Of a stretch of DNA of 64,000 bases, positions 28,081 through 37,027 are shown piece after piece. Below the pieces are notes generated by a model, which was given only the letters and a program-made list of their open reading frames with translations, was not told the DNA's origin and made no database searches. Positions within the stretch are counted from its first letter, which is position 1, and each line of letters opens with the position of its first letter. The position numbers and the translations under genes are program-made. This DNA is from Flavobacteriaceae bacterium MAR_2009_75 (GTDB lineage: Bacteria > Bacteroidota > Bacteroidia > Flavobacteriales > Flavobacteriaceae). The DNA lies in assembly GCA_002813285.1 (NCBI GenBank), contig PHTZ01000001.1, forward strand, positions 3,657,501 to 3,721,500, in the 5' to 3' direction.

Positions 28081-28643
28081 GGTTTGGTTAGTATTAAAAA
28101 ACTAAACTTGTTGTAGTTAAAAGGCCACAATTTTATTGTCAAAGATGAGAATATTCTTTCATCTATGCAATTTTGATTAATCTGTAATTCGTTGTTAATT
28201 AGAAATTTGTAATTAAACTTGTTTAGAAAACGTTTGCGTCTCAGACTTTTATCCCGTCCGTTGAATAATCTTAATTTTTTGCTCAAACAAAAGCCCAATA
28301 ATTATCATTTTCCAATTTTACTATCAATAGAAGATAGTTGTGGGTAAGACTCTTTATTTTATGGGTCATTTACCCCTATATATGATTAAATACAAAATAT
28401 TTTAATAGTAAGGTAACGAAGAATGGTTGTTCGAAATATGACATTTATCACATTGATATTAAATAATGTTTTATTTGCTATGTTTAGATTGCCTACACGA
28501 AATATGATATTTGATTTAAATTTTTGAATTTTAAAGAGATAGAAAAGATAAAATTTAATAAAGCATCTTATTATTTGATGTGGAACCTTTTACTAGTTGC
28601 TATAGCACATAAATGTTGAAAAAAAATATATACATTTATCGCT
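28081..28643. other. Long AT-rich intergenic region upstream of the symporter
   Basis: About 560 bases between the divergent cupin-like and symporter genes, with no convincing gene or RNA. It contains an imperfect direct repeat: CGAAATATGACATTT at 28432-28446 and CGAAATATGATATTT at 28498-28512, 66 bp apart. No exact TAnnTTTG element is close to the symporter start. The region is long enough for regulated promoters. Confidence 0.4.
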
Positions 28644-30242
28644 ATGGCTTTATTAACATTTTTAATATTTACGGGTTTTGTTGCATTTTATGCAACTTAT
28701 AAGCTCAGAAAAGATAAACTCGATACTCAAGACGGCTATTTTCTAGGTGGCCGTTCTTTAACAGGTATTGTAATCGCTGGATCTCTTCTACTTACGAATA
28801 TTTCCACTGAGCATTTAGTTGGGCTTAATGGTTCTGCCTATCGAAACGGAGCGATAATAATAGCTTGGGAGGTGACTTCGGCCATAGCCTTGGTAATCGC
28901 CGCGCTTTACTTTGCGCCTCGATATTTAAAGATGGGGCTTACCACAATTCCGGAGTTTCTCGAAAAGAGATTTGATGGGCTTACGCGAACGCTTATAGCT
29001 GTCTTGCTGATTTTTTCATTTGTGGCAACCTTATTGCCGATTGTACTATATACTGGGGCTTTGAATATTGAGGCCATTTTCGAGATATCTAGCCTTCTCG
29101 ATGTCAGTCAAGAGCGAGGCATTTGGGTAACGATTTTGATAGTGGGTGTGATAGGTGCTATTTACGCCATTTTTGGAGGCTTAAAAATGGTAGCCTATAC
29201 AGATACTATTAATGGATTTGGTTTATTGGTTGCCGGTCTATTGGTACCCATTCTGGCTTTGTTAAGTATTGGTGATGGTAACTTATTTACCGGTTTCAGT
29301 GAGGTTTTCAATAATGCACCCGAAAAATTTAATGTGATAAGTGACGAGCCCGGTGTAGGCGAGGGGGCGCGTAAGGCTATTTTACCATTTGAGGTACTTT
29401 TTACCGGTTTCATGCTCAATCAAATTTACTTTTGGTGTATGCACCAGTCCATTATTCAAAGGGTTTTGGGAGCCGTGAACCTTAAAGAGGCACAAAAGGG
29501 GCTTCTCTTTACTGGATTGTTAAAAATTGTGGTGCCCATGGTCGTGGTTCTTCCAGGTCTTATAGGCTATTATTATTTTGGTGACAGTTTATATGACAAT
29601 CCCGATAGCGTATACCCATTATTGGTCAAGAAGGTACTGCCTTTATGGCTCACAGGTTTTTTTGTAGCCGTAATGATGGGCGCCATTCTAAGTACCTTCA
29701 ATAGTGCGCTCAACAGTGCCGCTACTCTTTTTAGTTTGGGAATCTATAAGCGATATATTAATAAGAACACAAGTGATAAAAAACTGGTGATTATGGGAAA
29801 ATGGACCTCAGCCTTGTTGGCCATTTTCGCTATAGGTATAGCTCCGTTCGTGGCGAACGCACCAGAAGGCCTATATCAGCTTTTACAGCAGTTGAACGGA
29901 ATTTTCTTTATTCCTATAGCAAGTGTTATTATTGCGGGATTCTTGTTTCCAAAGGTATCTGCAGGTGGTGCCAAAATAGGGCTCCTTTTCGGGTTGGTCT
30001 TTTATGTGATTATGGATCATGTAGTCCAAGTAAACTTGCACTTTATCCATATTTGGGGTATAGAGTTTGTGCTTAACATTATAGTGATGCATATTGCGTC
30101 GGCAATAATGAAAAAAGAAGAACGATTTATAATGAAAGATGCCGGTGTTCTAGATTTAAAACCTTGGAAATATGCCAAGCACTTTAGTGCTGTACTCGTG
30201 CTTTTTGCAATTATTTTGTACATTGTACTGGGAAATGTGTGA
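28644..30242 (+). CDS. SGLT-type sodium/solute symporter
   Basis: 532 residues with about 14 hydrophobic helices of the SSS/SLC5 family. It resembles vibrio SGLT and animal SLC5 sugar carriers: TNISTEHLVGLNGSAYR near the start, TTIPEFLEKRFDG, IYAIFGGLKMVAYTD, YFWCMHQSIIQRVLGA and AILSTFNSALNSAATLFS. These carriers couple sodium entry to uptake of sugars or myo-inositol across the inner membrane. An inositol oxygenase gene follows 67 bp downstream, which makes myo-inositol a plausible substrate; that is inference from context. Confidence 0.9.
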   Translation: MALLTFLIFTGFVAFYATYKLRKDKLDTQDGYFLGGRSLTGIVIAGSLLLTNISTEHLVGLNGSAYRNGAIIIAWEVTSAIALVIAALYFAPRYLKMGLTTIPEFLEKRFDGLTRTLIAVLLIFSFVATLLPIVLYTGALNIEAIFEISSLLDVSQERGIWVTILIVGVIGAIYAIFGGLKMVAYTDTINGFGLLVAGLLVPILALLSIGDGNLFTGFSEVFNNAPEKFNVISDEPGVGEGARKAILPFEVLFTGFMLNQIYFWCMHQSIIQRVLGAVNLKEAQKGLLFTGLLKIVVPMVVVLPGLIGYYYFGDSLYDNPDSVYPLLVKKVLPLWLTGFFVAVMMGAILSTFNSALNSAATLFSLGIYKRYINKNTSDKKLVIMGKWTSALLAIFAIGIAPFVANAPEGLYQLLQQLNGIFFIPIASVIIAGFLFPKVSAGGAKIGLLFGLVFYVIMDHVVQVNLHFIHIWGIEFVLNIIVMHIASAIMKKEERFIMKDAGVLDLKPWKYAKHFSAVLVLFAIILYIVLGNV

Positions 30243-30309
30243 TTTTAACACTTTAAATGTTATTTGCATACGACAAAACTAAATTCTCAATAAACTTGAA
30301 ACAACTCTA

Positions 30310-31119
30310 ATGGAAAAGACTTTCAGAAATTATGAGGCCGTAGATGTAAAGGCTGCGGTGAAGGAGCATTATCGAAAAATGAGAACTAATCAAACAGTCG
30401 ATTATGTGCAAAGAATGCACAAGAAATATTTGAAGTTCGATAAACCAATGCCCTTATTCGAAGCTATGGCCCACTTGAACAAATTGATAGATGTTAGTGA
30501 TCCTGACCTTGATTTGCCTAATGTTCAACATTTAATTCAAAGTGCAGAAGCAATAAGAGTAGATAATAGACCTGATTGGATGCAGTTGACCGGACTTATA
30601 CATGATTTAGGTAAGGTGATGTTTATGTGGGGTAGTGATGAAGATGGTACCAGTCAAGATGAACAATGGGGTACGGTAGGCGATGTATTCGTAGTAGGTT
30701 GTAAATTACCCGATACCTGCGTTTATCCCGAGTTTAACAAGCTAAATGCCGATATGTCGAACCCTGAATACAATACCACGACAGGTATTTATAAAGAAGG
30801 CTGCGGATTGGATAACCTAGATTTGGCATGGGGCCATGACGAGTATCTATATCGAGTGCTAGCTAATCACAAAGAGAATACATTACCAGAAGAAGCCATG
30901 GTAATGATTAGGTATCATTCTTTTTACCCTTGGCATACAGGCGGAAGCTATAAAGAGCTGTTGAATAAAAAAGATGAAGAGTACCTACAGATCATAAAAG
31001 ATTTCAATAAATACGACTTGTATACTAAATCTCAAAAAATCTATGATTTAGAAGATGTAATTGATTATTACAAGCCCATAGCAGATAAGTATTTAGGTAC
31101 AGGCCCAATTTACTGGTAA
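30310..31119 (+). CDS. Inositol oxygenase (MIOX family)
   Basis: 269 residues, close in length and sequence to animal and plant MIOX, a di-iron enzyme of the HD-domain fold that converts myo-inositol to D-glucuronate with O2. All six iron ligands of mouse MIOX have counterparts: His74, His98, Asp99, His176, His203 and Asp236, in HDLGKV, WGHDEYLY, RYHSFYPWHTGG and NKYDLYTK; Lys102 matches the substrate-contacting Lys. It ends at the same point as its homologues. It follows an SGLT-type symporter, suggesting an uptake-and-oxidation pair. No uronate isomerase or other downstream enzyme lies in the window. Confidence 0.95.
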   Translation: MEKTFRNYEAVDVKAAVKEHYRKMRTNQTVDYVQRMHKKYLKFDKPMPLFEAMAHLNKLIDVSDPDLDLPNVQHLIQSAEAIRVDNRPDWMQLTGLIHDLGKVMFMWGSDEDGTSQDEQWGTVGDVFVVGCKLPDTCVYPEFNKLNADMSNPEYNTTTGIYKEGCGLDNLDLAWGHDEYLYRVLANHKENTLPEEAMVMIRYHSFYPWHTGGSYKELLNKKDEEYLQIIKDFNKYDLYTKSQKIYDLEDVIDYYKPIADKYLGTGPIYW

Positions 31120-31140
31120 GTAAAAGTTAGTAGAATTAAA

Positions 31141-31172
31141 AAAGCTCCAAAAATTATTTTTGGAGCTTTTTT
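31141..31172. terminator. Bidirectional intrinsic terminator
   Basis: Perfect 13-bp stem AAAGCTCCAAAAA/TTTTTGGAGCTTT (31141-31153 with 31157-31169), loop TTA, followed by more T. It lies between the convergent inositol oxygenase and htpG genes. Confidence 0.9.
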
Positions 31173-31191
31173 AATTTGAATAGATGGCCGA

Positions 31192-33081
31192 TTACTTCAC
31201 CATCTCATAACTTCTATTGATAAAGTCTGTCAACTCTTCACCTTTTAAAAGCCCTTTGGAAAGCTTTGCCAAATCAATTGATTGATTGATCAAACGTTCA
31301 CGCTTTTTGGCAGTCTTTGTATTTAATATTTCACTTACCAATTCATGATTGGTATTAACAACGATGTTGTACATATCTGGCATATTGCCCATACCGAACA
31401 TTCCACCACCACCTGTCTGCTGCATTTCTTTCATTCTTCTCATGAATTCAGGCTCGGTGATAATAAACGGTGAAGAACCACTATCCATAGCTTCCAGCTG
31501 AACAGTATAGCTCTTATCGTCAATCACCTCTTCAAGACTGGTTTTGAGCTTTTCTTTTTCCTCATCTGATAATTTAGATATTTGGGTATCTTCTTTTTTA
31601 ATAAGGTTATCAATATGGTCGGCATCCACTCGGGCAAAAGAAATTTTTTCCTTAGAGGTTTCAAGTTTTTGCATTAAATGGCCAATAATGGGCGAGTCTA
31701 ATAGCAAAACCTCATAACCTTTGGCTTTCGCCGCCTCGATATAGCTGTGTTGAGATTCTTTGTCAGAAGTATAAAGAATCACTGTTTTTTCATCTTTATC
31801 GGTCTGATTATCTTTAATTTTTTCCTGTAATTCTTCAAAAGTGAAGTATTTGCCATCAACCGTTGGGTATAGTGCAAATTTGTCAGCTTTTTCAAAGAAC
31901 TTATCTTCAGAAAGCATACCGTACTCGATAACTATTTTAATATCGTTCCATTTTTGCTCAAAATCTTCTCGATTGTTTTTGAACAATGAACTCAGTTTAT
32001 CGGCAACTTTTCGAGTGATGTAAGAAGAAATTTTCTTTACGGCACCGTCGGCCTGTAGGTATGAACGAGAAACGTTTAATGGAATATCTGGCGAATCAAT
32101 GACGCCACGAAGCATCGTCAAGAATTCAGGTACGATACCCTCTACGTTATCGGTAACGAAAACTTGGTTTTGATATAGCTGAATTTTATCTTTTTGAACG
32201 TTGAGATCGTTGGTTAATTTCGGGAAGTAAAGAATACCGGTTAAATTGAACGGATAATCAACATTAAGATGAATGTGAAAAAGAGGCTCTTCGAACTGCA
32301 TTGGGTACAGTTCTCTATAAAACCCTTTGTAGTCATCTTCCTCTAGGTCTGTAGGCTGCTTGGTCCAAGCTGGGTTAGGGTTGTTGATGATGTTGTCAAC
32401 TTCTTGGGTCGGTGCCGGATCGTCTTCTTTAGCATCTTCCGGTTTAGGAAGCGTTTCTGTTTTCATGCCAAATTTAATGGGTATGGGCATGAACTTGTTG
32501 TATTTGCTTAATAATTCGCTAATACGGTTCTCTTCTAAAAACTCGGTTGAGTCATCGGCAATATGTAGAATTATTTCAGTACCTCGATCTTCCTTCTCAC
32601 CTTTTGTCAAAGTGAATTCTGGTGATCCATCACAACTCCAATGTACGGCCTCAGAACCTTCTTTAAAACTTTTGGTTATAATTTCAACCTTGTGGGCAAC
32701 CATAAATGCAGAGTAAAAGCCAAGTCCGAAATGACCGATGATCCCTGCATCTTTAGCACCATCTTCATATTTGTTCAAAAACTCTTCGGCACCCGAGAAC
32801 GCAACTTCGTTGATATATTTCTCGACTTCCTCCTCGGTCAATCCTATCCCTTGATCAATGACATGAAGTTTTTTAGCTTCTTTGTCGATTTTCACTTCGA
32901 TTCTAGGGCTGCCGTATTCAACTTTAGCTTCGCCGATAGCAGTTAAATGCTTTAGTTTTAATGTGGCATCCGTGCCATTCGAAATAAGTTCTCTTAAAAA
33001 AATCTCATGATCACTGTACAAAAATTTCTTGATCAGTGGAAAAATGTTATCTACTGAAACGTTGATTTTACCTGTTGCCAT
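31192..33081 (-). CDS. htpG: Molecular chaperone HtpG (Hsp90)
   Basis: 629 residues, full length for bacterial Hsp90. The N-terminal ATPase domain has ELISNGTDA (near residue 34), DQGIGLT and GHFGLGFYSAFMV; the middle domain has PLFHIHLNVDYPFN and NVSRSYLQ; the C-terminal dimer domain ends without an MEEVD tail. An insert rich in Asp, Glu and Pro near residues 210-235 is typical of Bacteroidetes members. Cytoplasmic ATP-driven chaperone. An inverted repeat lies 13-33 bp upstream of the start and could take part in control. Confidence 0.97.
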   Translation of the reverse strand: MATGKINVSVDNIFPLIKKFLYSDHEIFLRELISNGTDATLKLKHLTAIGEAKVEYGSPRIEVKIDKEAKKLHVIDQGIGLTEEEVEKYINEVAFSGAEEFLNKYEDGAKDAGIIGHFGLGFYSAFMVAHKVEIITKSFKEGSEAVHWSCDGSPEFTLTKGEKEDRGTEIILHIADDSTEFLEENRISELLSKYNKFMPIPIKFGMKTETLPKPEDAKEDDPAPTQEVDNIINNPNPAWTKQPTDLEEDDYKGFYRELYPMQFEEPLFHIHLNVDYPFNLTGILYFPKLTNDLNVQKDKIQLYQNQVFVTDNVEGIVPEFLTMLRGVIDSPDIPLNVSRSYLQADGAVKKISSYITRKVADKLSSLFKNNREDFEQKWNDIKIVIEYGMLSEDKFFEKADKFALYPTVDGKYFTFEELQEKIKDNQTDKDEKTVILYTSDKESQHSYIEAAKAKGYEVLLLDSPIIGHLMQKLETSKEKISFARVDADHIDNLIKKEDTQISKLSDEEKEKLKTSLEEVIDDKSYTVQLEAMDSGSSPFIITEPEFMRRMKEMQQTGGGGMFGMGNMPDMYNIVVNTNHELVSEILNTKTAKKRERLINQSIDLAKLSKGLLKGEELTDFINRSYEMVK

Positions 33082-33094
33082 AAATTATACTTTT

Positions 33095-33114
33095 AATGTC
33101 TCTATCGAGACGTT
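33095..33114 (-). promoter_or_regulatory. Inverted repeat in the htpG leader
   Basis: AATGTCTC-TATC-GAGACGTT (33095-33102 with 33107-33114) forms an 8-bp stem with one G-T pair and a 4-base loop, 13 bp upstream of the htpG ATG at 33081. It is not the CIRCE element (TTAGCACTC-N9-GAGTGCTAA). It could be a leader RNA hairpin or a protein-binding site. Confidence 0.4.
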
Positions 33115-33278
33115 TTATATGTTTTTGGTTAGTAACATCCGTAAGTGGATTTACTTGTAATTAGTGATATCTGTTAAAGTCAAAAAAAATACCACATAGG
33201 TATATGGTGACAAACTGACATCTTTAATGAGGCGTCTGTAGAGTTTAAATCTTGGAGAATACAATTTTGTTTAATATT

Positions 33279-33311
33279 TTTTGTTTTTTATTAAACAAAT
33301 TATTACTTTAG
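33279..33311 (+). promoter_or_regulatory. Candidate promoter for a short transcript
   Basis: TTTTG at 33279-33283 and TACTTTAG at 33304-33311 are separated by 20 bp, the ideal spacing of Bacteroidetes promoters; the -7 part differs from TAnnTTTG at one base. Transcription would start near 33318 and end at the terminator at 33390-33420. Confidence 0.45.
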
Positions 33312-33317
33312 ACTGTG

Positions 33318-33420
33318 GTTAGAGAAAATTGCTATGAAAAAGTTTATTTTAAACCACTACTAACAATTTATTAGTTAGGTTATTTAATAACGTGCTCTCA
33401 ACTTGGGAGCACGTTTTTTA
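33318..33420 (+). ncRNA. Candidate ~100-nt terminated transcript (small RNA or leader peptide)
   Basis: Between htpG and the KAS III gene a promoter-like pair (33279-33311) is followed by about 70 bases and a strong terminator, with no full-size gene. The span contains a nine-codon frame, ATG at about 33334, encoding MKKFILNHY. The next gene starts 260 bases later and has its own -7 element, so this is not a simple attenuator leader. No known small RNA family is recognised; this is inference from signals. Confidence 0.4.
33390..33420 (+). terminator. Intrinsic terminator with no full-size gene before it
   Basis: Stem ACGTGCTC/GAGCACGT (33390-33397 with 33407-33414), 9-base loop, then six T. 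The closest upstream genes read away from it, so it serves the candidate short transcript. Confidence 0.85.
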
Positions 33421-33584
33421 TTTTATATTAAATTCTGCTATGTACCCATCTGAATCTTAAAGTCTTCTTGTCAATATTAATTATTCATACTGTAGATAAG
33501 AAATGATTTGAACGGTCTCTACGGCATACCATAAAATAACTATCTTGGTATATATTATTTACGAATTTAATAGTTATTCTTGCT

Positions 33585-33592
33585 TACTTTTG
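33585..33592 (+). promoter_or_regulatory. Candidate promoter -7 element for the KAS III gene
   Basis: TACTTTTG is an exact TAnnTTTG match. Transcription would start near 33599, about 84 nt before the ATG at 33683. Confidence 0.5.
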
Positions 33593-33682
33593 TATTTCTT
33601 CATTTGTATTCACATAAATAGAAGGTTGTTTTACGAATACATCGGTAATAGATGAACTAAATTTTTTGTATAATTATTGATT

Positions 33683-34690
33683 ATGTATAACTCAAAAATT
33701 ACAGGGCTCGGTTATTATGTTCCAGATAATGTCGTTTCGAACGATGACTTATCAAAAATCATGGATACCAATGACGAATGGATTCAAGAACGAACAGGAA
33801 TTAGAGAAAGAAGACACGTGGTTCCTGAACAAGATACGACTACTAGTATGGGGGTCAAAGCTGCCAAAATAGCAATAGAAAGAGCTGGTATTAATAAAGA
33901 TGATATCGATTTTATTGTATTTGCAACCTTAAGTCCTGACTATTATTTTCCAGGGCCCGGTGTCTTGGTACAACGTGACCTGGGTATAAAAACAGTTGGT
34001 GCCTTAGATGTGAGAAACCAGTGTTCTGGTTTCGTTTATGCACTATCTGTTGCAGACCAGTACATCAAAAGTGGTATGTACAAAAATATTTTGGTTATTG
34101 GTTCTGAGCTGCATTCAAGAGGTCTTGATATGACAACTAGGGGTAGGGCCGTGTCAGTAATTTTTGGTGATGGTGCTGGTGCTGCGGTCTTAAGTCGTGA
34201 AGAAGATACGACCAAGGGTGTACTATCGACCCATTTACATTCTGAAGGTCAGCACGCAGAAGAACTTTCATTGATCGCACCGGGCATGGGTAAGCGATGG
34301 GTGACCGATATATTAGAGGAAAATGACCCTCAAGACGAATCGTACTACCCACATATGAACGGTCAATTTGTTTTTAAGAATGCTGTCGTTCGTTTTAGTG
34401 AGGTAATTTTAGAAGGATTAAAGGCTAACAATCTACAGCCAACTGACATCGATTTATTGGTGCCGCATCAAGCGAACTTGAGAATTTCTCAATTTATTCA
34501 GAAAAAATTTGGTTTATCTGACGATCAAGTTTTCAATAATATAATGAAATATGGTAATACAACTGCGGCGTCGATACCAATAGCTTTGACAGAGGCTTGG
34601 GAAGCCGGTAAAATTAACAGTGGCGACCTGGTGGTTTTAGCAGCATTTGGCAGTGGTTTCACTTGGGGTAGCGCAATCATAAAATGGTAG
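33683..34690 (+). CDS. fabH: 3-oxoacyl-ACP synthase III family protein
   Basis: 335 residues from the ATG at 33683; the TTG two codons earlier is not needed. The thiolase-fold KAS III triad is present: Cys114 in RNQCSGFVYAL, His in VPHQANLRI and Asn in KYGNTTAAS. These enzymes condense acetyl- or branched acyl-CoA with malonyl-ACP to start fatty-acid synthesis. It is not next to plsX and rpmF, the usual fabH site, so it may be a second, specialised KAS III rather than the housekeeping one. It is flanked by its own promoter and terminator. The gene symbol is tentative for that reason. Confidence 0.85.
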   Translation: MYNSKITGLGYYVPDNVVSNDDLSKIMDTNDEWIQERTGIRERRHVVPEQDTTTSMGVKAAKIAIERAGINKDDIDFIVFATLSPDYYFPGPGVLVQRDLGIKTVGALDVRNQCSGFVYALSVADQYIKSGMYKNILVIGSELHSRGLDMTTRGRAVSVIFGDGAGAAVLSREEDTTKGVLSTHLHSEGQHAEELSLIAPGMGKRWVTDILEENDPQDESYYPHMNGQFVFKNAVVRFSEVILEGLKANNLQPTDIDLLVPHQANLRISQFIQKKFGLSDDQVFNNIMKYGNTTAASIPIALTEAWEAGKINSGDLVVLAAFGSGFTWGSAIIKW

Positions 34691-34704
34691 AAGTATAGAA
34701 AACA

Positions 34705-34730
34705 AAACCCCGATGTCTCCATCGGGGTTT
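34705..34730 (+). terminator. Intrinsic terminator after the KAS III gene
   Basis: Perfect 11-bp stem AAACCCCGATG/CATCGGGGTTT (34705-34715 with 34720-34730), loop TCTC, 15 bp after the stop codon. Confidence 0.88.
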
Positions 34731-34891
34731 CTGTCATTGACTCCGCTATACTAAACACTAACCATTAACTATAAATTATAGCTTCATCAACAACTTTTAT
34801 CGTATAGCTTCAACTATAGCCTATTCATATTAGACGATTATAAATCTTAAAAGTTACAGATATTCGTAAACTTTAACATACCTCTATATTA

Positions 34892-35251
34892 ATGAAAAAA
34901 ACACTTGTTCTTGGCGCCTCTCTAAATCGAAATCGTTATAGTAACCTTGCTGTGAACCGTCTAATTGAGCATAATATTGATACTGTAGCATTTGGTCTAA
35001 AGGAAGGCAATATCAGAGACATACAAATAAAGACCAATTTTGATGATTTTCAAAATGTTCATACCATTACTTTATATATTGGTGCGAGGCGTCAGCCTGA
35101 ATATATCGACAAAATCTTACAACTGAAACCAAAGCGCGTTATTTTCAATCCAGGAACTGAGAACCCAGAATTTTATGAAAAACTCACAGAAAATGGGATT
35201 AAGGCAGAGGTCGCCTGTACTTTGGTGCTTTTAGCAACCGGCCAGTATTAA
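34892..35251 (+). CDS. CoA-binding Rossmann-fold protein
   Basis: 119 residues of the stand-alone CoA-binding domain family (YccU-like). It begins with the nucleotide-binding turn LVLGASLNRNRYSNLAVNRL, continues with the second strand DTVAFGLKEG and ends with RVIFNPGTENPEF and the conserved Cys in EVACTLVLL, all typical. The family resembles the CoA-binding domain of succinyl-CoA synthetase; its cellular role is not settled. It stands alone, convergent with a symporter gene, with no clear terminator between them. Confidence 0.88.
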   Translation: MKKTLVLGASLNRNRYSNLAVNRLIEHNIDTVAFGLKEGNIRDIQIKTNFDDFQNVHTITLYIGARRQPEYIDKILQLKPKRVIFNPGTENPEFYEKLTENGIKAEVACTLVLLATGQY

Positions 35252-35312
35252 AATTCTCTGACAGAAGAATCAGTACGATTTTTCGCATCAAAATTTAACA
35301 TTTAAAATTCTA

Positions 35313-36773
35313 TCAGTTCTTTTTTCGAATGAACCATAAACCTATGAAAGTCAACAGCCCGTTAATAGGTAGTAATTCATAGCCTATTTGGTATCCACCC
35401 AGTGCATGTGAAGGTATTGATGCAATAGCATAGATTAAGATAACTACGAAAACGGCTACAAGCCATACGTACTTGTCTTTTAATTGATGTTTGGTGAAAA
35501 TGCCGAAAGTGAACAGACCTAGTAAAGGTCCGTAAGTGTATGTTGCTACCTGTAATAATCCGTCTATGACATTGGTGTCTAGAATATGCTTGAACAAGAT
35601 TACTACCAGAACAAGTAAAAGACTCATTGCTACATGAGTGGTTTTTCTAATCTTTTTTTGACGCTCTTCGGGTCTTTTATCGATACCTAAAAAATCGACA
35701 CAAAATGAGGTGGTCAACGATGTAAGGGCACTATCGGCACTACTGTAAGCGGCAGCTATCAAGCCTAGCATAAATGTTATGGCCACCACTATGCCCAACC
35801 CACTATTTAAAGCTATTTCGGGAAAAAGTAAATCTGATTTTGCTTGACCGTTCATTAAAGGTATAGCAATATTGAATTTTTCGGCATAGATAAAAAGCAA
35901 TGCTCCCAACAATAGAAAGACAAAATTGACAATTACTAATACAAGACTAAGTGAGACCACGTTCTTCTGCGCATCTTTTAAAGACCGACATGTTAGATTC
36001 TTTTGCATCATATCTTGATCAAGACCGGTCATGCAAATGGTAATGAACATGCCTCCTAAAAATGATTTAACAAAATGGGACTTTCCGAAGAAATCATCGA
36101 AGAATATCATTTTACTGTACTGTTTCAATTCATTAGAACCTAAAAATTCAGAAACGGTCCAATCGAGCTTTTGATTGATGAAATAGATAGACAGTCCGAC
36201 TGATAAGAGCATGAATGTGGTCTGTAAAGTATCAGTCCACACAATAGTTTTGATTCCGCCCCTAAATGTATATATCCATATTAATAAAATAGAGAGTATA
36301 ACAGTTACTTCAAACCGTACACCGAGGTCATCAAAAACAAATTGTTGTAGTACAATGGCAACCAGAAATAATCGAAAAGATGCCCCAAGAACACGAGAGA
36401 TGAAAAAAGACACGGCTCCCACCTTATAACTTACCGTACCGAAACGTTTTTCAAGGTATTCGTAAATCGAGGTTACGTTTAGATTGTAATAAATGGGAAG
36501 TAGTACATATGCGATTACAAGGTAACCGGCTAGGTAGCCGAAAACAACTTGCATATAACTAAACTCAGAAGTGGCGACCCAACCGGGCACCGAAATAAAG
36601 GTAACTCCTGATAGCGACGCGCCGACCATGCCAAAAGCAACAAGGTACCAAGGTGACGACTTGCCTGCTTTGAAAAAGTCCACATTAGAATCATTTTTTC
36701 CGGTGAAATAAGAAATTAATAAGAGCAGTAAAAAATAGGCTCCAATTAGAATAAGAATGTGGATGGCGGTCAT
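35313..36773 (-). CDS. SSS family sodium/solute symporter
   Basis: 486 residues with about 13 hydrophobic helices. Family motifs include [74 protein letters not shown] and [19 protein letters not shown]. This subgroup is common in Bacteroidetes next to carbohydrate or sialic-acid genes, but the substrate cannot be read from the sequence. It is divergent from a SusC/SusD pair, with a 250-bp gap that may hold shared control sites, so it may carry a product released from the SusCD substrate. Confidence 0.88.
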   Translation of the reverse strand: MTAIHILILIGAYFLLLLLISYFTGKNDSNVDFFKAGKSSPWYLVAFGMVGASLSGVTFISVPGWVATSEFSYMQVVFGYLAGYLVIAYVLLPIYYNLNVTSIYEYLEKRFGTVSYKVGAVSFFISRVLGASFRLFLVAIVLQQFVFDDLGVRFEVTVILSILLIWIYTFRGGIKTIVWTDTLQTTFMLLSVGLSIYFINQKLDWTVSEFLGSNELKQYSKMIFFDDFFGKSHFVKSFLGGMFITICMTGLDQDMMQKNLTCRSLKDAQKNVVSLSLVLVIVNFVFLLLGALLFIYAEKFNIAIPLMNGQAKSDLLFPEIALNSGLGIVVAITFMLGLIAAAYSSADSALTSLTTSFCVDFLGIDKRPEERQKKIRKTTHVAMSLLLVLVVILFKHILDTNVIDGLLQVATYTYGPLLGLFTFGIFTKHQLKDKYVWLVAVFVVILIYAIASIPSHALGGYQIGYELLPINGLLTFIGLWFIRKKN

Positions 36774-36916
36774 GAAACTTTAATTTCGCCACAAATTACG
36801 AAAAGTTGAATAGTAAAATTTACTATTGAATAACGGAAATCTTAAAAGAAGAACCTGTTGAATTTCAAATTCATAAAAATGCACCCTTCATGTATTTTAT
36901 CGATTAATTACAACTT

Positions 36917-37019
36917 TTTAACGATAATTTAACGTATTGATAAGTATCGTAGCAGAGGAGAAATACTACATTCACATGTTAATTTATGTTAACGCAAACT
37001 AAAAAGAAACTAAAAAGAA
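36917..37019 (+). promoter_or_regulatory. Repeat-rich control region upstream of susC
   Basis: The 254-bp gap before susC contains a direct repeat TTTAACG at 36917 and 36928 (11 bp apart), an inverted repeat GTTAA-N6-TTAAC at 36978-36993, and two tandem copies of an 11-bp motif AAACTAAAAAG immediately before the ATG. These look like binding sites or a leader element; no exact TAnnTTTG box is evident. The role is unproven. Confidence 0.4.
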
Positions 37020-37027
37020 ACTAAATT

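Noticed and set aside
28068-28298. A 76-codon minus-strand frame overlapping the cupin-like gene start
   Set aside because: Composition is typical of AT-rich noncoding DNA (Lys/Asn/Phe/Leu), with no motif, and it overlaps the likely promoter region of its neighbour.
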